A DNA stretch of 54,354 nucleotides from an uncultured Eubacteriales bacterium (GTDB taxonomy: Bacteria; Bacillota; Clostridia; Oscillospirales; CAG-272): NCBI GenBank assembly GCA_900546635.1, contig URDS01000007.1, positions 1 to 54,354 on the forward strand, written 5' to 3'. Both the position numbers and the translations under genes were made by a program. Shown here in pieces: positions 32,914 through 42,395 of the stretch. How positions within the stretch are numbered: the stretch's first letter is position 1; the number at the start of each line of letters is the position of its first letter. The notes under the pieces are model-generated. The model ran no database searches. It worked only from the letters and a program-made list of their open reading frames with translations, and was not told the DNA's origin.

Positions 32914-34575
32914 TTACAGATCAATCTGCAAAACAAACCGCTGCGCACCGGCTTTCAGCGTATAATCAATGCAGTAATAGACCCGATCCGCATAGTTTTC
33001 CTCGCTGACCGCGCAAGACTCCACGCTCTCTTTTCCGGCTTTCAGCAGCGCGGACGCAATTTTGACGCCCGCATCCGTGATTTCGGGCTTTATACCGGTC
33101 ACAAACCGCTCTACGATGGATTTCGGCATCTCGCCGCCGGAAAAATCGTCCTGCACCGTGACGGCGCGGTCGGCAAACCGAAAGCTTCTCGTGAGCGCGT
33201 CAAGCGCCGCGTCATATCCCTTTGCAAACTCAACGCGGAACACGCCGTCCTCAAAAGAAGTCTCCGCGCGCCGCCCGGCGCCGCTGATCTGACAGCCGCC
33301 GTCCAAAATCGGCACGCTGTGCCCGCGGGAGGAGGCGCAGAAGTCCGCATACCGCTGCTGCTTGAAATATTCGCGCGTGTATACGCCCGCGCCGGGGTCG
33401 GTCAAAAGCTGCACGCCGTCTTTTGCGAGGATAAACGAACCCAAATCATTGTGATTGTGCGGCTCCGCGTTTGTCCCGCCCTTTGCGGCAAAGCCGTATT
33501 CGGGCGCGACATGGATCATCCAACCCGAATCTTCAAAATACGCCGTATGCCGCAGATTTTCCGGCGCCTCTGCAAGCGATGCGTCAAACCAGAGCAGCGC
33601 GCGCAAATGCAGGCACCATCTGCCGCATCCGTCGTTTGTGTAAGCATACCGGCGCGGCGGCAGCGACACGGTATCCGGATACTTCTTTTTCAGATAATGC
33701 AGCAGACCGAGGTGATAGCGGCCGTATATGCCCCCGTCGGAAAAGCTGATGATGACATTGCGGTCAAGAAACATTTTCTGCGCGAAGGAAGCGATGCGCG
33801 CAACTTTTTCGTCCGCGAAGAAATCGACCGCGCCGTCTGTAAAATCATACAGCATATCCGCCATGCAGGTGAAAAAACCGAACCCGTAGTGCCAGTATTC
33901 AAAGCCCTCAAGGCATACGCCGTCCCTTGAAAAGCCGGAGAGAAAATTGGCCGCTGTTTTTTGGATACGCGGCATCAGCGCGCCGATTTTTTCAGGCGCC
34001 TGATAGATATACGCGCCGACAACGCCGCACAGACATACCGCCGCCCAGTTGTTTGTACACCTTTCCCACCAATAGGTATTGTTTTGATAGGCTTTTAAAA
34101 TGCGTTTTTCCACTTCGGCGCAAATACGGCTGCGAATCAGTTCGGGCAGCCGCTCGCCGAGCAAATAGCCGATCTCGGAGAGGGTAAAACCGGTCTCGGC
34201 GGAAAACAAATCAATATGCTCGGAGACCGTTTTGGAAAAAGACGGCATATGCGCGGGCAGCACCCATACATACTCGTCCAAAATCGCCCAGAGCACGTCG
34301 CAAAGATAGTCCATGTACGCCGGCTCATCCGGATAAATCAGCGTCAAAAGCGCGGAAACATTCATTTGACGGCGGCGCAGAAAATAGGACTTTTCATATT
34401 CTTTTCGGCTTCCGTTTTGGTTGTAGATGATAAACTCGCTGTATTTGCAGGCCGGAACCGGTATGCCGCACTCTTTTTCCCACATAGCGGCAAGCTCCTC
34501 GCGAAACGGCCGATAGGCCTCGTCCGTGCGCACCCGCTTCCAAAACGCCGCGTCCCTCGCTTTTTCAATCACCAT
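32914..34575 (-). CDS. Heparinase II/III-like polysaccharide lyase family protein
   Basis: A 553-residue protein with an N-terminal alpha/alpha-toroid (TYWWERCTNNWAAVCLCGVVGAY near residue 160 is typical) and a C-terminal heparinase II/III beta domain marked by AKGGTNAEPHNHNDLGSFILAKDG near 375-398, with the conserved His/Asn/Asp set. No signal peptide, so it probably acts in the cytoplasm on imported uronate-containing oligosaccharides. The frame is open upstream to 34680; ATG 34575 is chosen because GGAGG lies five bases before it. Substrate unknown. Confidence 0.85.
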   Translation of the reverse strand: MVIEKARDAAFWKRVRTDEAYRPFREELAAMWEKECGIPVPACKYSEFIIYNQNGSRKEYEKSYFLRRRQMNVSALLTLIYPDEPAYMDYLCDVLWAILDEYVWVLPAHMPSFSKTVSEHIDLFSAETGFTLSEIGYLLGERLPELIRSRICAEVEKRILKAYQNNTYWWERCTNNWAAVCLCGVVGAYIYQAPEKIGALMPRIQKTAANFLSGFSRDGVCLEGFEYWHYGFGFFTCMADMLYDFTDGAVDFFADEKVARIASFAQKMFLDRNVIISFSDGGIYGRYHLGLLHYLKKKYPDTVSLPPRRYAYTNDGCGRWCLHLRALLWFDASLAEAPENLRHTAYFEDSGWMIHVAPEYGFAAKGGTNAEPHNHNDLGSFILAKDGVQLLTDPGAGVYTREYFKQQRYADFCASSRGHSVPILDGGCQISGAGRRAETSFEDGVFRVEFAKGYDAALDALTRSFRFADRAVTVQDDFSGGEMPKSIVERFVTGIKPEITDAGVKIASALLKAGKESVESCAVSEENYADRVYYCIDYTLKAGAQRFVLQIDL

Positions 34576-34620
34576 AGCTTCCTCCGTAAGACCGATCAAA
34601 ATCAGCATATTTTCACTCGG

Positions 34621-34649
34621 ATTATAACACAGCGGCCGGGCATATACAA
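34621..34649 (-). promoter_or_regulatory. Promoter of the heparinase-like gene
   Basis: On the minus strand TTGTAT (34649-34644), 17-base spacer, TATAAT (34626-34621). Confidence 0.8.
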
Positions 34650-34723
34650 TAGCCGTTATAAATTTTACAAAATACCGCACACTAACGAAAGAAGCAATTT
34701 CACAAAATATTTTTCATGCAGTG

Positions 34724-34752
34724 TTGCGCCCCGCCCGCGACTCTGCTATACT
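34724..34752 (+). promoter_or_regulatory. Promoter of the membrane protein-addBA operon
   Basis: TTGCGC at 34724-34729, 17-base spacer, TATACT at 34747-34752; about 50 bases upstream of the GTG start at 34808. Confidence 0.65.
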
Positions 34753-34807
34753 GAATATAATAGAAGGCAGAACGACTTTTTAAAATTCAAAAAAAGGAGG
34801 CGCGCGT

Positions 34808-35494
34808 GTGAGCGACCGTAAAAAAATCGAAGAACTGCGCCGGGAAAACCGCGCGCTCCGCCGCAAGATCCGCGCGCTTGAAAAAAAGGCCAATGCCGCC
34901 GCCCCGGAACCCGCCGAAACCGCGGGGCAATACCGCGCGCAAAATTATTTTTCTTACCTTATCGGCTGTCTGCGCGAAAAAAGCTTTTACGCCTCCACCG
35001 AGCGGGTTTTCCGGTACTTCCGCAATTCGCTCTGGGTCACAAGGATTGTCAAATACGGCGCAATCATTTACCATTATTTGCAGGCCGGCGCGTTTGTACT
35101 CCTGTATACGGCGATCTTTATCCTGATTATTCCGATTCTGCTCGCCGTCACCGCCGTCACATTGACCGTCGCGCTGATTTTGAGAAAGCGAAACGGCGAT
35201 AAAATTCTGACGGCGGCCGGGACGCAGGTCGACATTTACATTCCGAAAAACAAAGAAATTTTTGATACAAACGATCTGTTTATCCCGCGAAACGAAGAAA
35301 CGCGCACCGTCCTTGTCGTATCGCCCTTTTTCCTCAGCCGAAACGGACGCGGCGAGCGGCGGCAAATGTATGTCTGCGCAAGAAAAGAGGCTGAAAACGT
35401 CTACCTTGTGCGGAAATATTTCTTTTTCTATCTGCGCCGCCGCCTGGAGAAAAGCGGGAAATTTCAGATTCGTGAAACGATCATAGAGGAATAA
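34808..35494 (+). CDS. Coiled-coil membrane protein upstream of addB
   Basis: A 228-residue protein, family not recognised. Residues 1-32 are a highly charged helix (EELRRENRALRRKIRALEKK), probably a coiled coil. A hydrophobic segment spans about 94-126 (AFVLLYTAIFILIIPILLAV onward), and the rest is a hydrophilic region with conserved-looking patches (TQVDIYIPKNKEIF). Start GTG 34808 follows an AAAAAAGGAGG site. It ends two bases before addB, so it is co-transcribed with the recombination nuclease genes. A functional link to AddAB is not established. Confidence 0.75.
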   Translation: MSDRKKIEELRRENRALRRKIRALEKKANAAAPEPAETAGQYRAQNYFSYLIGCLREKSFYASTERVFRYFRNSLWVTRIVKYGAIIYHYLQAGAFVLLYTAIFILIIPILLAVTAVTLTVALILRKRNGDKILTAAGTQVDIYIPKNKEIFDTNDLFIPRNEETRTVLVVSPFFLSRNGRGERRQMYVCARKEAENVYLVRKYFFFYLRRRLEKSGKFQIRETIIEE

Positions 35495-35496
35495 AC

Positions 35497-38400
35497 ATGC
35501 TGACGATACTGTACGGCACGCAGGGCGCGCGCCGGGAAATCTACCGCCGGATCGGCGATGACGTGAAAGCAAAGCGGCGCGCTTATCTGATAGTCCCGGA
35601 TCAGAAAGCGCTTTTGGCCGAATCCGCGCTGATGAAAAATCTGCCCCCCTCCGCCGCGCTGCTTGTGGACGCGGTTGGCTTTTCACGCCTATCCAACCTC
35701 GCATGCAGAAAATACGGCGGCCTTTGCGGCGATTACGCAAACGACGGCGCAAAAATTTTATTTTTATACCGCGCGGTAAAGAAACTTTCCCCCATGCTTT
35801 CGGTGTTTGATACACGCCTCGGCTGCGGCGCGCTTAGCGCGCTGGTCTCGCTGTTTACCGAATTTCGCGCCTACGCGGTAATGCCTGAGCAGCTCAGCGA
35901 GGCGTCCGGGCGTCTGGCGCCCTCTCCGCTTGCCGGCAAGCTCTCCGACCTTGCGCTGCTCTACGCCGAATACGAAAGCAGTCTGCACAAGCGCTATTTT
36001 GAGGCGGCCGACGATTTAGACCGGCTGGCCGACCTGCTTGCCGAGCACGATTTTTTTGAAAACGCACGGGTATATATTGATTCGTTTGTCAGTTTTACGG
36101 GACAGGAAATGAAAATCATCGGCCGTATGCTGGCCAAAAATACCGACGTTACGGTAACGCTCCCCCTCTCCGGCACGCGCCCGGCGCACGCGGCTGAGGC
36201 GGCCGACACGCGCCGCAGACTTCTCCGTCTCGCCGCAAAATTCTCGGTTTTGACAGACGAAATCGAAATCGAAGACAAAGACGGCCCCGCCGCGCTGGAT
36301 TTTGCGAAGCGCAATCTCTGGAATTTTTCCTGCACGGAGCGCTTTTCGGAAAACACGCGCGGCACGATAGAGCTTGTCCGCTGCGCCGACAGATCAGAGG
36401 AAGCGGAGCTTTGCCTGCGGGAAATCTATCAGATTGTCTCGGACGGCGGCGCTTACGCCGACATTGCGATCATTGCGCGGAACGCGGCGGATTATGAGGG
36501 GATTTTAGACCCGCTGCTCACCCGGTGCGAGATTCCCTTCTTCTTTTCAAAAAAGACCGACGCGTCCCTTTTGCCCCTGACAAAACTGACGCTCGCCGCC
36601 CTTTCGCTCTATGTTTACGATTTCCGCACGGCCGATGTTATCTCCTACATAAAAACCGGCCTTTGCGGCCTTAGCGACGAGGAATGCGACCTGTTTGAAG
36701 AATATGTCGGCCGGTGGAACATCAGCGGCCGGCGCCGCTATCTGGACGGCGAGGATTTTACCATGTCGCCGGAGGGCTATACCGCCGCCGAAACGCCGCC
36801 CGAAGCGCTTGAAAACGTGAACGCGGTCAAGCGCAAATTTGCTGCGCCGCTCCTCCGCCTGTGCGACAGTCTCTCTGCCGCGCGCACCGGACGCGACTTT
36901 GCAAAAGCGATATTTTTCTACCTCTGCGACGCGGGCATCCGAGAGCGCGCGGCCGACCCGGCATTCACCCGTTTTTTCGGCGTGGACAAGACCGCCGAAT
37001 CCGTGCGGCTCTGGAACATTCTCTTAGACGCGCTTGACACCTTTACCGCGGCCGCCGGAGACGAAGAAATCACGGCAGCCGAATTTTGCGACCTTCTGCG
37101 CCTGCTCTTTTCCGCGCTGGATGTCGGACACATCCCCTCCTCCAAAGATCAGATCATCGTCGGCAGCGCGGATACCATCCGCATAGACCGCCGGCCCTAT
37201 ATCCTGATTCTCGGCGCAAACGAGGGCGTTTTTCCCGCGCCGGTCGCCGAAAGCCCCGCGCTCGGCGAGGAAGACCGGCGCGCGCTGGAAACGCTCGGTA
37301 TCAAACTTTCGCAAAACCGCGCGCTGCGCTCCGCACGCGAACTCTATCATTTTGTGCGCGCGCTCGACTGCGCGCAAAAACGCGCGGTCATTTCCTATTA
37401 TACCCAAACGCCGGACGGCGCGCCTGCGGAAAAATCCTTTGCCGCGGAGCGGTTGGAAAAAATATTCGGCGGCAATCTGTATACCTACGCCTTTTCAGCG
37501 CTGCCCCCGCTTGACCGGCTGTGCTACGCGCAGGCGGCGCGCATGTGGGCCGGACGCTTCGACGCCAAAACCGAGCGCGTCCTGCAAAGCGTTCTGACGC
37601 CGTTTGATCTGTACACGCCGCCGCTTGCCGATGTGAAAGCGATTCAAAACGCAGCCGCTTCGCTCTCCCCATCCGCCGCGCGGGCGGCGCTCGGAGATAC
37701 GCTGCGCCTTTCGCAGTCGCGTCTTGACTGCTACAGCGACTGCCGGCTGCGCTGGTTTTTGCAATATATGCTCTCGCTTCGGGACACGGCGCCTTTTGCG
37801 TTTCGCCCCGTGGAGACCGGAAACTTTGTTCACGGCGTGCTTGAGCGCTTCATGCTCGAACTGCAGCAAAGCGGCCGTTTTGTCGGCGCGCTGACGCCGG
37901 CCGAAATCGAAGAGGCCGCTTCGCGTCTCTGCGCCGCAGAAACCGAGAAAATCATGCGCTCCTGCGGAGGCGGAAGCGCGCGGATGCTCTTTTTCTTCGA
38001 CCGGCTGCGCAAAAATCTTGAACTGATTTTGACCGGCCTTGGCGCCGAATTTTCACAAACGGCCTTCCGGCCGGTCCTGTTTGAATACAAAATCGGCCTT
38101 GCGGGCGGACATGCCCCGCTCAAATTTTCACTGCCGGACGGCGGAAGCGCCGAGATCCGCGGCGTGGCCGACCGCGTAGACGTATGCCACACGGACGCGG
38201 GCGTTTTGGTGCGCGTTGCGGATTATAAAACCGGCGACAAAACCTTTCGTGAGGAAGATTTGCTGCGCGGCAAGAACCTGCAGCTTCCGATCTACCTCTT
38301 TACGCTCTGCAAAGTCGGCGACGAGGACTTTCGCCGCAAAATCGGCGCCCTGCCCTCCGATCGCCTAATCCCCGCCGGCGCGGCCTATTTTGTCGTAAAG

Positions 38401-38748
38401 CCGCCGAGAATCCGGCTGGACGCCCCGCCTGAGCGCGACATGTATCCCGACGCCGTCCGCGCGCTCCGGCGCGAGGGGATCTCGCTTGCGGACGACGCAG
38501 CCGCAGAACGTGCGGATTCAAGCGCAGACCGTCCGTTTTCCGCAAAGCTGCTTGAGAAAAACGAACGGGAAATGGACGAGCTTTTCGATACGGTCAAAGC
38601 GTCCGTCAGCCGCATTGCCCGCGATATGCGAGACGGGCGAATCGACTGCGCCGAAACGCAGGGCGGCGCGAAATCCCCCTGTCTTTACTGTCCCTATACG
38701 GCGCTCTGCCGCGGCGAAAAAAGCAAGGGAGGCGACCAAAATGACTGA
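35497..38748 (+). CDS. addB: AddB subunit of the AddAB helicase-nuclease
   Basis: 1083 residues. AddAB processes double-strand DNA ends for RecA loading. The C-terminal nuclease domain is intact: GVADRVDVC, then VADYKTGDKTF (PD-(D/E)xK region, about 900-925). Iron-sulfur cysteines are visible as CYSDC near residue 745 and CLYCPYTALC near the end (CxxCx5C). The N-terminal helicase-like domain has no Walker A: residues 4-15 read LYGTQGARREIY with no GKT/S, so ATP turnover must come from AddA, as in RexB-type proteins. It overlaps addA by eight bases. Confidence 0.93.
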   Translation: MLTILYGTQGARREIYRRIGDDVKAKRRAYLIVPDQKALLAESALMKNLPPSAALLVDAVGFSRLSNLACRKYGGLCGDYANDGAKILFLYRAVKKLSPMLSVFDTRLGCGALSALVSLFTEFRAYAVMPEQLSEASGRLAPSPLAGKLSDLALLYAEYESSLHKRYFEAADDLDRLADLLAEHDFFENARVYIDSFVSFTGQEMKIIGRMLAKNTDVTVTLPLSGTRPAHAAEAADTRRRLLRLAAKFSVLTDEIEIEDKDGPAALDFAKRNLWNFSCTERFSENTRGTIELVRCADRSEEAELCLREIYQIVSDGGAYADIAIIARNAADYEGILDPLLTRCEIPFFFSKKTDASLLPLTKLTLAALSLYVYDFRTADVISYIKTGLCGLSDEECDLFEEYVGRWNISGRRRYLDGEDFTMSPEGYTAAETPPEALENVNAVKRKFAAPLLRLCDSLSAARTGRDFAKAIFFYLCDAGIRERAADPAFTRFFGVDKTAESVRLWNILLDALDTFTAAAGDEEITAAEFCDLLRLLFSALDVGHIPSSKDQIIVGSADTIRIDRRPYILILGANEGVFPAPVAESPALGEEDRRALETLGIKLSQNRALRSARELYHFVRALDCAQKRAVISYYTQTPDGAPAEKSFAAERLEKIFGGNLYTYAFSALPPLDRLCYAQAARMWAGRFDAKTERVLQSVLTPFDLYTPPLADVKAIQNAAASLSPSAARAALGDTLRLSQSRLDCYSDCRLRWFLQYMLSLRDTAPFAFRPVETGNFVHGVLERFMLELQQSGRFVGALTPAEIEEAASRLCAAETEKIMRSCGGGSARMLFFFDRLRKNLELILTGLGAEFSQTAFRPVLFEYKIGLAGGHAPLKFSLPDGGSAEIRGVADRVDVCHTDAGVLVRVADYKTGDKTFREEDLLRGKNLQLPIYLFTLCKVGDEDFRRKIGALPSDRLIPAGAAYFVVKPPRIRLDAPPERDMYPDAVRALRREGISLADDAAAERADSSADRPFSAKLLEKNEREMDELFDTVKASVSRIARDMRDGRIDCAETQGGAKSPCLYCPYTALCRGEKSKGGDQND

Positions 38749-41700
38749 GTTCACGCCGGCACAGCGGCAGGCAATTGAAGAAACCGGCAAGACGCTTTTG
38801 GTCAGCGCCGCCGCAGGCAGCGGAAAAACGACCACGCTGATCGAACGCATTCTCCAATCGGTCTGCCGCGCGGAAAATCCCATCCCCCTCGACCGTCTGC
38901 TGATCGTCACCTTTACACGCGCGGCCGCCGGCGAGCTTCGCGCGCGAATCTCGCGCGCACTCGCCCGCGCGCTGGAGGAAAACGGCGGCGACGCCTTTTT
39001 ACAGCGTCAGATCTCCCTGCTCCCCAGCGCAAAAATCTGCACGATCGACAGCTACTGCCTTGATCTTGTCCGCGCCAACTTCGCATCGCTCGGTTTGTCC
39101 CCCGCGTTTCGGATCGCCGACGAGGGCGAAGCGCGCCTGATCGCGCGCCGGACAATGGAAACGCTGATCGACGACTGCTGCGACAACCCGGAAAGCACAG
39201 TCTGCGGCGGCGCGGCGGGATTTGCCGGGCTGCTTGAAATGCTGCTCGGCACCGGAAGCGACGAACGCGCAGCCGATCTCTTTCTTTCGCTCTACGAAAA
39301 GCTCGAATCCGATCCGCGCGGCGCATCCGCGCTGCTTGACTGCGCCCGCGACCTTGCCGCCTTTGCCGAAACCGACTTTTTTTCCAGCCCGCCGGGCGCG
39401 CGGATCGAACATATGCTTTGCGCCATGTTTGAGCACTACAGGACGGCTTACAAACTGGCGCTTGACAAAATCCACTGTGACGAGCGCCTTTCAAAGGCCT
39501 ACGGTCCGGCGTTCGAGGGAGACTTTGCGGGCATTCTCCATGCCGCCGAAGCGTTGAAATCCGGCTTTGCAGAGGCAAGCGAGGCGATTTTAGGCATCGA
39601 ATTTCAAAAACTCGGCGCCTACCGAAAAAAAGATATGCCGCCGGACGGCTTTGACTTTGTCCGCGCACTGCGCGAGGATTATAAAAAAGAGATCAAGGAT
39701 ATCCGCGCCGCGTATTTTTCTGTCTCTCCCGAAGCAACAAAAAAATGCCTGCGCACCACGGCCGAGGTCTGCCGCGGCGCGGCCGATCTGCTTCTCGAAT
39801 ACGAGCGGCGCGCCGCCGAGGAAAAAAAGCGGCGCAATGTCTGCGACTTTTCCGACATCAGCCGGTATACGCTCATGCTGCTCGTCGATGAAAACGGACA
39901 GGATACGCCGCTTGCGCGCGCACAAAAATCGGCTTTCGACGCCGTCTACATCGACGAATATCAGGATGTAAACGCCGTTCAGGACCGCATTTTCCGCGCA
40001 ATTTCCACAAAGAACAACCGCTTTATGGTCGGCGACATCAAACAGAGCATCTATGCGTTCCGCGGCGCGGAGCCCTCTATTTTTGCCGGTATGCGCCGCG
40101 CTTATCCGGAGCTTTCCGAGGCAAAGGACAGTCCGTGCGCGACGCTGTACATGCGGGAAAATTTCCGATGCAGCAAGCCCGTGATCGATTTTACCAATCA
40201 GATTTTCGACCTGCTGATGCCCCTTGTTTCAAAAGGAACCGGCTATACCGAAAGCGACGCGCTTGTTTTCGGCAAGCGCACCGCGCCCGGCGCCGCGCCC
40301 GCGCCGGTCACGGTCGCTCTTTGCGAGCGGCCGCCGAAAGAAGAACGCACTGAGGAAAACAAGCGCCCCGAAGCCGAATATATCGCCGCTGAAATTTTGC
40401 GACTGGCCGCTTCCGAGACCAAAGAGGACGGCACGGCCGTGCGCTTTGGCGACATCGCGATTCTGCTGCGCTCCATGAAAGGCAGCGGCGACATGCTTGC
40501 GGCAAAGCTGCGCGCCGCAGGCATTCCGGTCCGCACCGAAACCAGCACGGATTTGCTCGGAGAGAGTGAAATCGAGCTTTTGCTCTGCCTGCTCGGCGCC
40601 ATAGACAATCCGCGCCGGGACATCAGCCTGTGCGGCGTCATGCTCTCCCCGCTCTTCGGCTTTGACTGCGATTTTCTTTCGGCGCTTCGCAAAGACGCCA
40701 AAGACGAGCGGCTGTATACGACGCTGAAGCGCTGGTTTGAGGCCGGGGAAAACGCCCCTGAAAATCCCGACCGCATCAAAACGAAACGGCTCTTAGACAC
40801 GCTTTCCTATTACCGCAGTCTTGCGCGCTTCTGCCCGGTCGGAGAGCTTTTGACTGCAATCTACACCGAAATGAACCTGTACGCGGTTCTCGCGGGAAAA
40901 AGTCCGCTCCGCCGCGCCAATTTGAAAAAATTTCTGGCTGCGGCGCAGAGCTTTGCGGGCGGCGCATACCGCAATCTCTCGGAATTTCTGCAATATATCG
41001 AAACGATCCGAAATGATGCAAAACATCCGCTCACCAGCGCAAAACCTGAAACCGAGGGTTCGGACGCGGTAAAAATCATGAGTATTCATCAGTCAAAAGG
41101 GCTGGAATTTCCGGTTGTCTTTTTGGCGGGCGCGGCGAAAAAATACAACCTCATGGATGCCGATGCACCGCTGCTTTACAGCGCGGAATGCGGATTTTCG
41201 CTGATGCTGCGCGATGACAGCGGTTTCTGCGTCTACGACAATCCCGTGCGCCGTTCAGCGGCGCTGCACATTCGGCAAAAGGCAAAAGAAGAGGAACTTC
41301 GCCTGCTCTATGTGGCGCTGACCCGCGCAAGAGAGCGGCTGTACGTCACGGCTGACGCGGACGACCCCGAAAAGCTGCTCGGCGACGCCGGCCTTGAACA
41401 GCTTCTCTGCACCGAATACGCATCCCTCTCCAAAACCGATTATCTTTCGCTTATTTTGCAGGCGACCGGCGGCGCGGAAACGCCCGCGCTCCGCTTTACC
41501 GCTGTTCCGTTTGAAAAGACAAGGGCAAACAGCGCTTTCCCGCCTGCCGAAGAAAACACTCCGGAAGCCGTGCCCGGCACGCCGGCCGATTCGGACGAAG
41601 AGACTGCGGCCGAAGCGCTGCGCGCGCGGTTTGCATTCCGCTATCCGCACAAAGCGCGGACAAAAATCCCGGCCAAGCTCTCGATTTCTCTTTTGTATCC

Positions 41701-42361
41701 GGGACTGCTCGACGATGAAACGGCCGAGCGGTCCATCGGCGCGCAAAAGCTGCCCGCGCAAAAAGAAGCGCCCGAATTTCTCGCAAAAGAAAGTGAGGAC
41801 GCGGCGCGGCGCGGTACGGCCACGCATCTTTTCATGCAGTTTTTCAACTTTGAAAACGCGGCGAAAAACGGCGCCGAAGCCGAACTTCGACGTTTGGCCT
41901 CGCTCGGTTTTCTCAGCCATGAGGACGCGGCGCTTGTACGGACAGACGAGATCAAACGCTTTCTTGAAAGCGACCTTTTCGCCAAGATGCGCGCCGCAAA
42001 AACACTCTACCGCGAACAGCGCTTCAATCTTGAAATGGACGCCGCACAATTCGCAGAAGATGCAGAACTGCGCGCGGAGCTTGCAGGCGAACAAGTGCTG
42101 GTACAGGGCGTTATCGACTGCTTTTTTGAGGATTCGGAAGGGGACATCACCCTTGTGGATTACAAAACCGACCGCGTTTTCGGCGCCGGCGCCGAAGAAC
42201 GCCTGCTCAGGGCGCACGGCGCGCAGCTTTCCTACTATGCGCGCGCCATCGAGCAAATCTGCGGCCGTCCCGTGCGGCGCGCGCTGATTTACTCGCTCTG
42301 TCTCGGCCGCGCGATCGAAGCGGATATAACCACGGTCAACATTCCGCGCGGCAGAGAATAA
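38741..42361 (+). CDS. addA: AddA subunit of the AddAB helicase-nuclease
   Basis: 1206 residues, UvrD/Rep superfamily 1A helicase with a C-terminal nuclease. Motif I is AAAGSGKT (23-30); motif II VYIDEYQD near 405; motif III GDIKQSIYAFRGAEP near 430; motif V/VI IMSIHQSKGLEFPVVFLAG (about 778) and LLYVALTRARERLY (about 855). The nuclease motif GVIDCFFEDSEGDITLVDYKTDRV lies at about 1127-1150. The frame is open upstream to 38486, but the ATG at 38741 overlaps the addB stop and aligns with the normal MxxFTPAQRQAI start. Length is typical. Confidence 0.96.
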   Translation: MTEFTPAQRQAIEETGKTLLVSAAAGSGKTTTLIERILQSVCRAENPIPLDRLLIVTFTRAAAGELRARISRALARALEENGGDAFLQRQISLLPSAKICTIDSYCLDLVRANFASLGLSPAFRIADEGEARLIARRTMETLIDDCCDNPESTVCGGAAGFAGLLEMLLGTGSDERAADLFLSLYEKLESDPRGASALLDCARDLAAFAETDFFSSPPGARIEHMLCAMFEHYRTAYKLALDKIHCDERLSKAYGPAFEGDFAGILHAAEALKSGFAEASEAILGIEFQKLGAYRKKDMPPDGFDFVRALREDYKKEIKDIRAAYFSVSPEATKKCLRTTAEVCRGAADLLLEYERRAAEEKKRRNVCDFSDISRYTLMLLVDENGQDTPLARAQKSAFDAVYIDEYQDVNAVQDRIFRAISTKNNRFMVGDIKQSIYAFRGAEPSIFAGMRRAYPELSEAKDSPCATLYMRENFRCSKPVIDFTNQIFDLLMPLVSKGTGYTESDALVFGKRTAPGAAPAPVTVALCERPPKEERTEENKRPEAEYIAAEILRLAASETKEDGTAVRFGDIAILLRSMKGSGDMLAAKLRAAGIPVRTETSTDLLGESEIELLLCLLGAIDNPRRDISLCGVMLSPLFGFDCDFLSALRKDAKDERLYTTLKRWFEAGENAPENPDRIKTKRLLDTLSYYRSLARFCPVGELLTAIYTEMNLYAVLAGKSPLRRANLKKFLAAAQSFAGGAYRNLSEFLQYIETIRNDAKHPLTSAKPETEGSDAVKIMSIHQSKGLEFPVVFLAGAAKKYNLMDADAPLLYSAECGFSLMLRDDSGFCVYDNPVRRSAALHIRQKAKEEELRLLYVALTRARERLYVTADADDPEKLLGDAGLEQLLCTEYASLSKTDYLSLILQATGGAETPALRFTAVPFEKTRANSAFPPAEENTPEAVPGTPADSDEETAAEALRARFAFRYPHKARTKIPAKLSISLLYPGLLDDETAERSIGAQKLPAQKEAPEFLAKESEDAARRGTATHLFMQFFNFENAAKNGAEAELRRLASLGFLSHEDAALVRTDEIKRFLESDLFAKMRAAKTLYREQRFNLEMDAAQFAEDAELRAELAGEQVLVQGVIDCFFEDSEGDITLVDYKTDRVFGAGAEERLLRAHGAQLSYYARAIEQICGRPVRRALIYSLCLGRAIEADITTVNIPRGRE

Positions 42362-42395
42362 AATTGTGAAATTTCTATATTAGGAGGCATATCCA

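Noticed and set aside
31918..33930. A 670-codon open frame on the plus strand
   Set aside because: It lies antisense to the topoisomerase B and heparinase genes, which have clear motifs, promoters and ribosome sites. The translation is rich in Arg, His and Ala with no domain; it is a shadow of GC-rich coding DNA.
38486..38740. N-terminal extension of AddA
   Set aside because: It overlaps the end of addB, which contains conserved iron-sulfur cysteines; the ATG at 38741 aligns with normal AddA starts.
34787..42256. Several long minus-strand open frames opposite the membrane protein, addB and addA
   Set aside because: Arg/Pro/Ala-rich antisense shadows without ribosome sites; the plus-strand genes carry full helicase and nuclease motifs.
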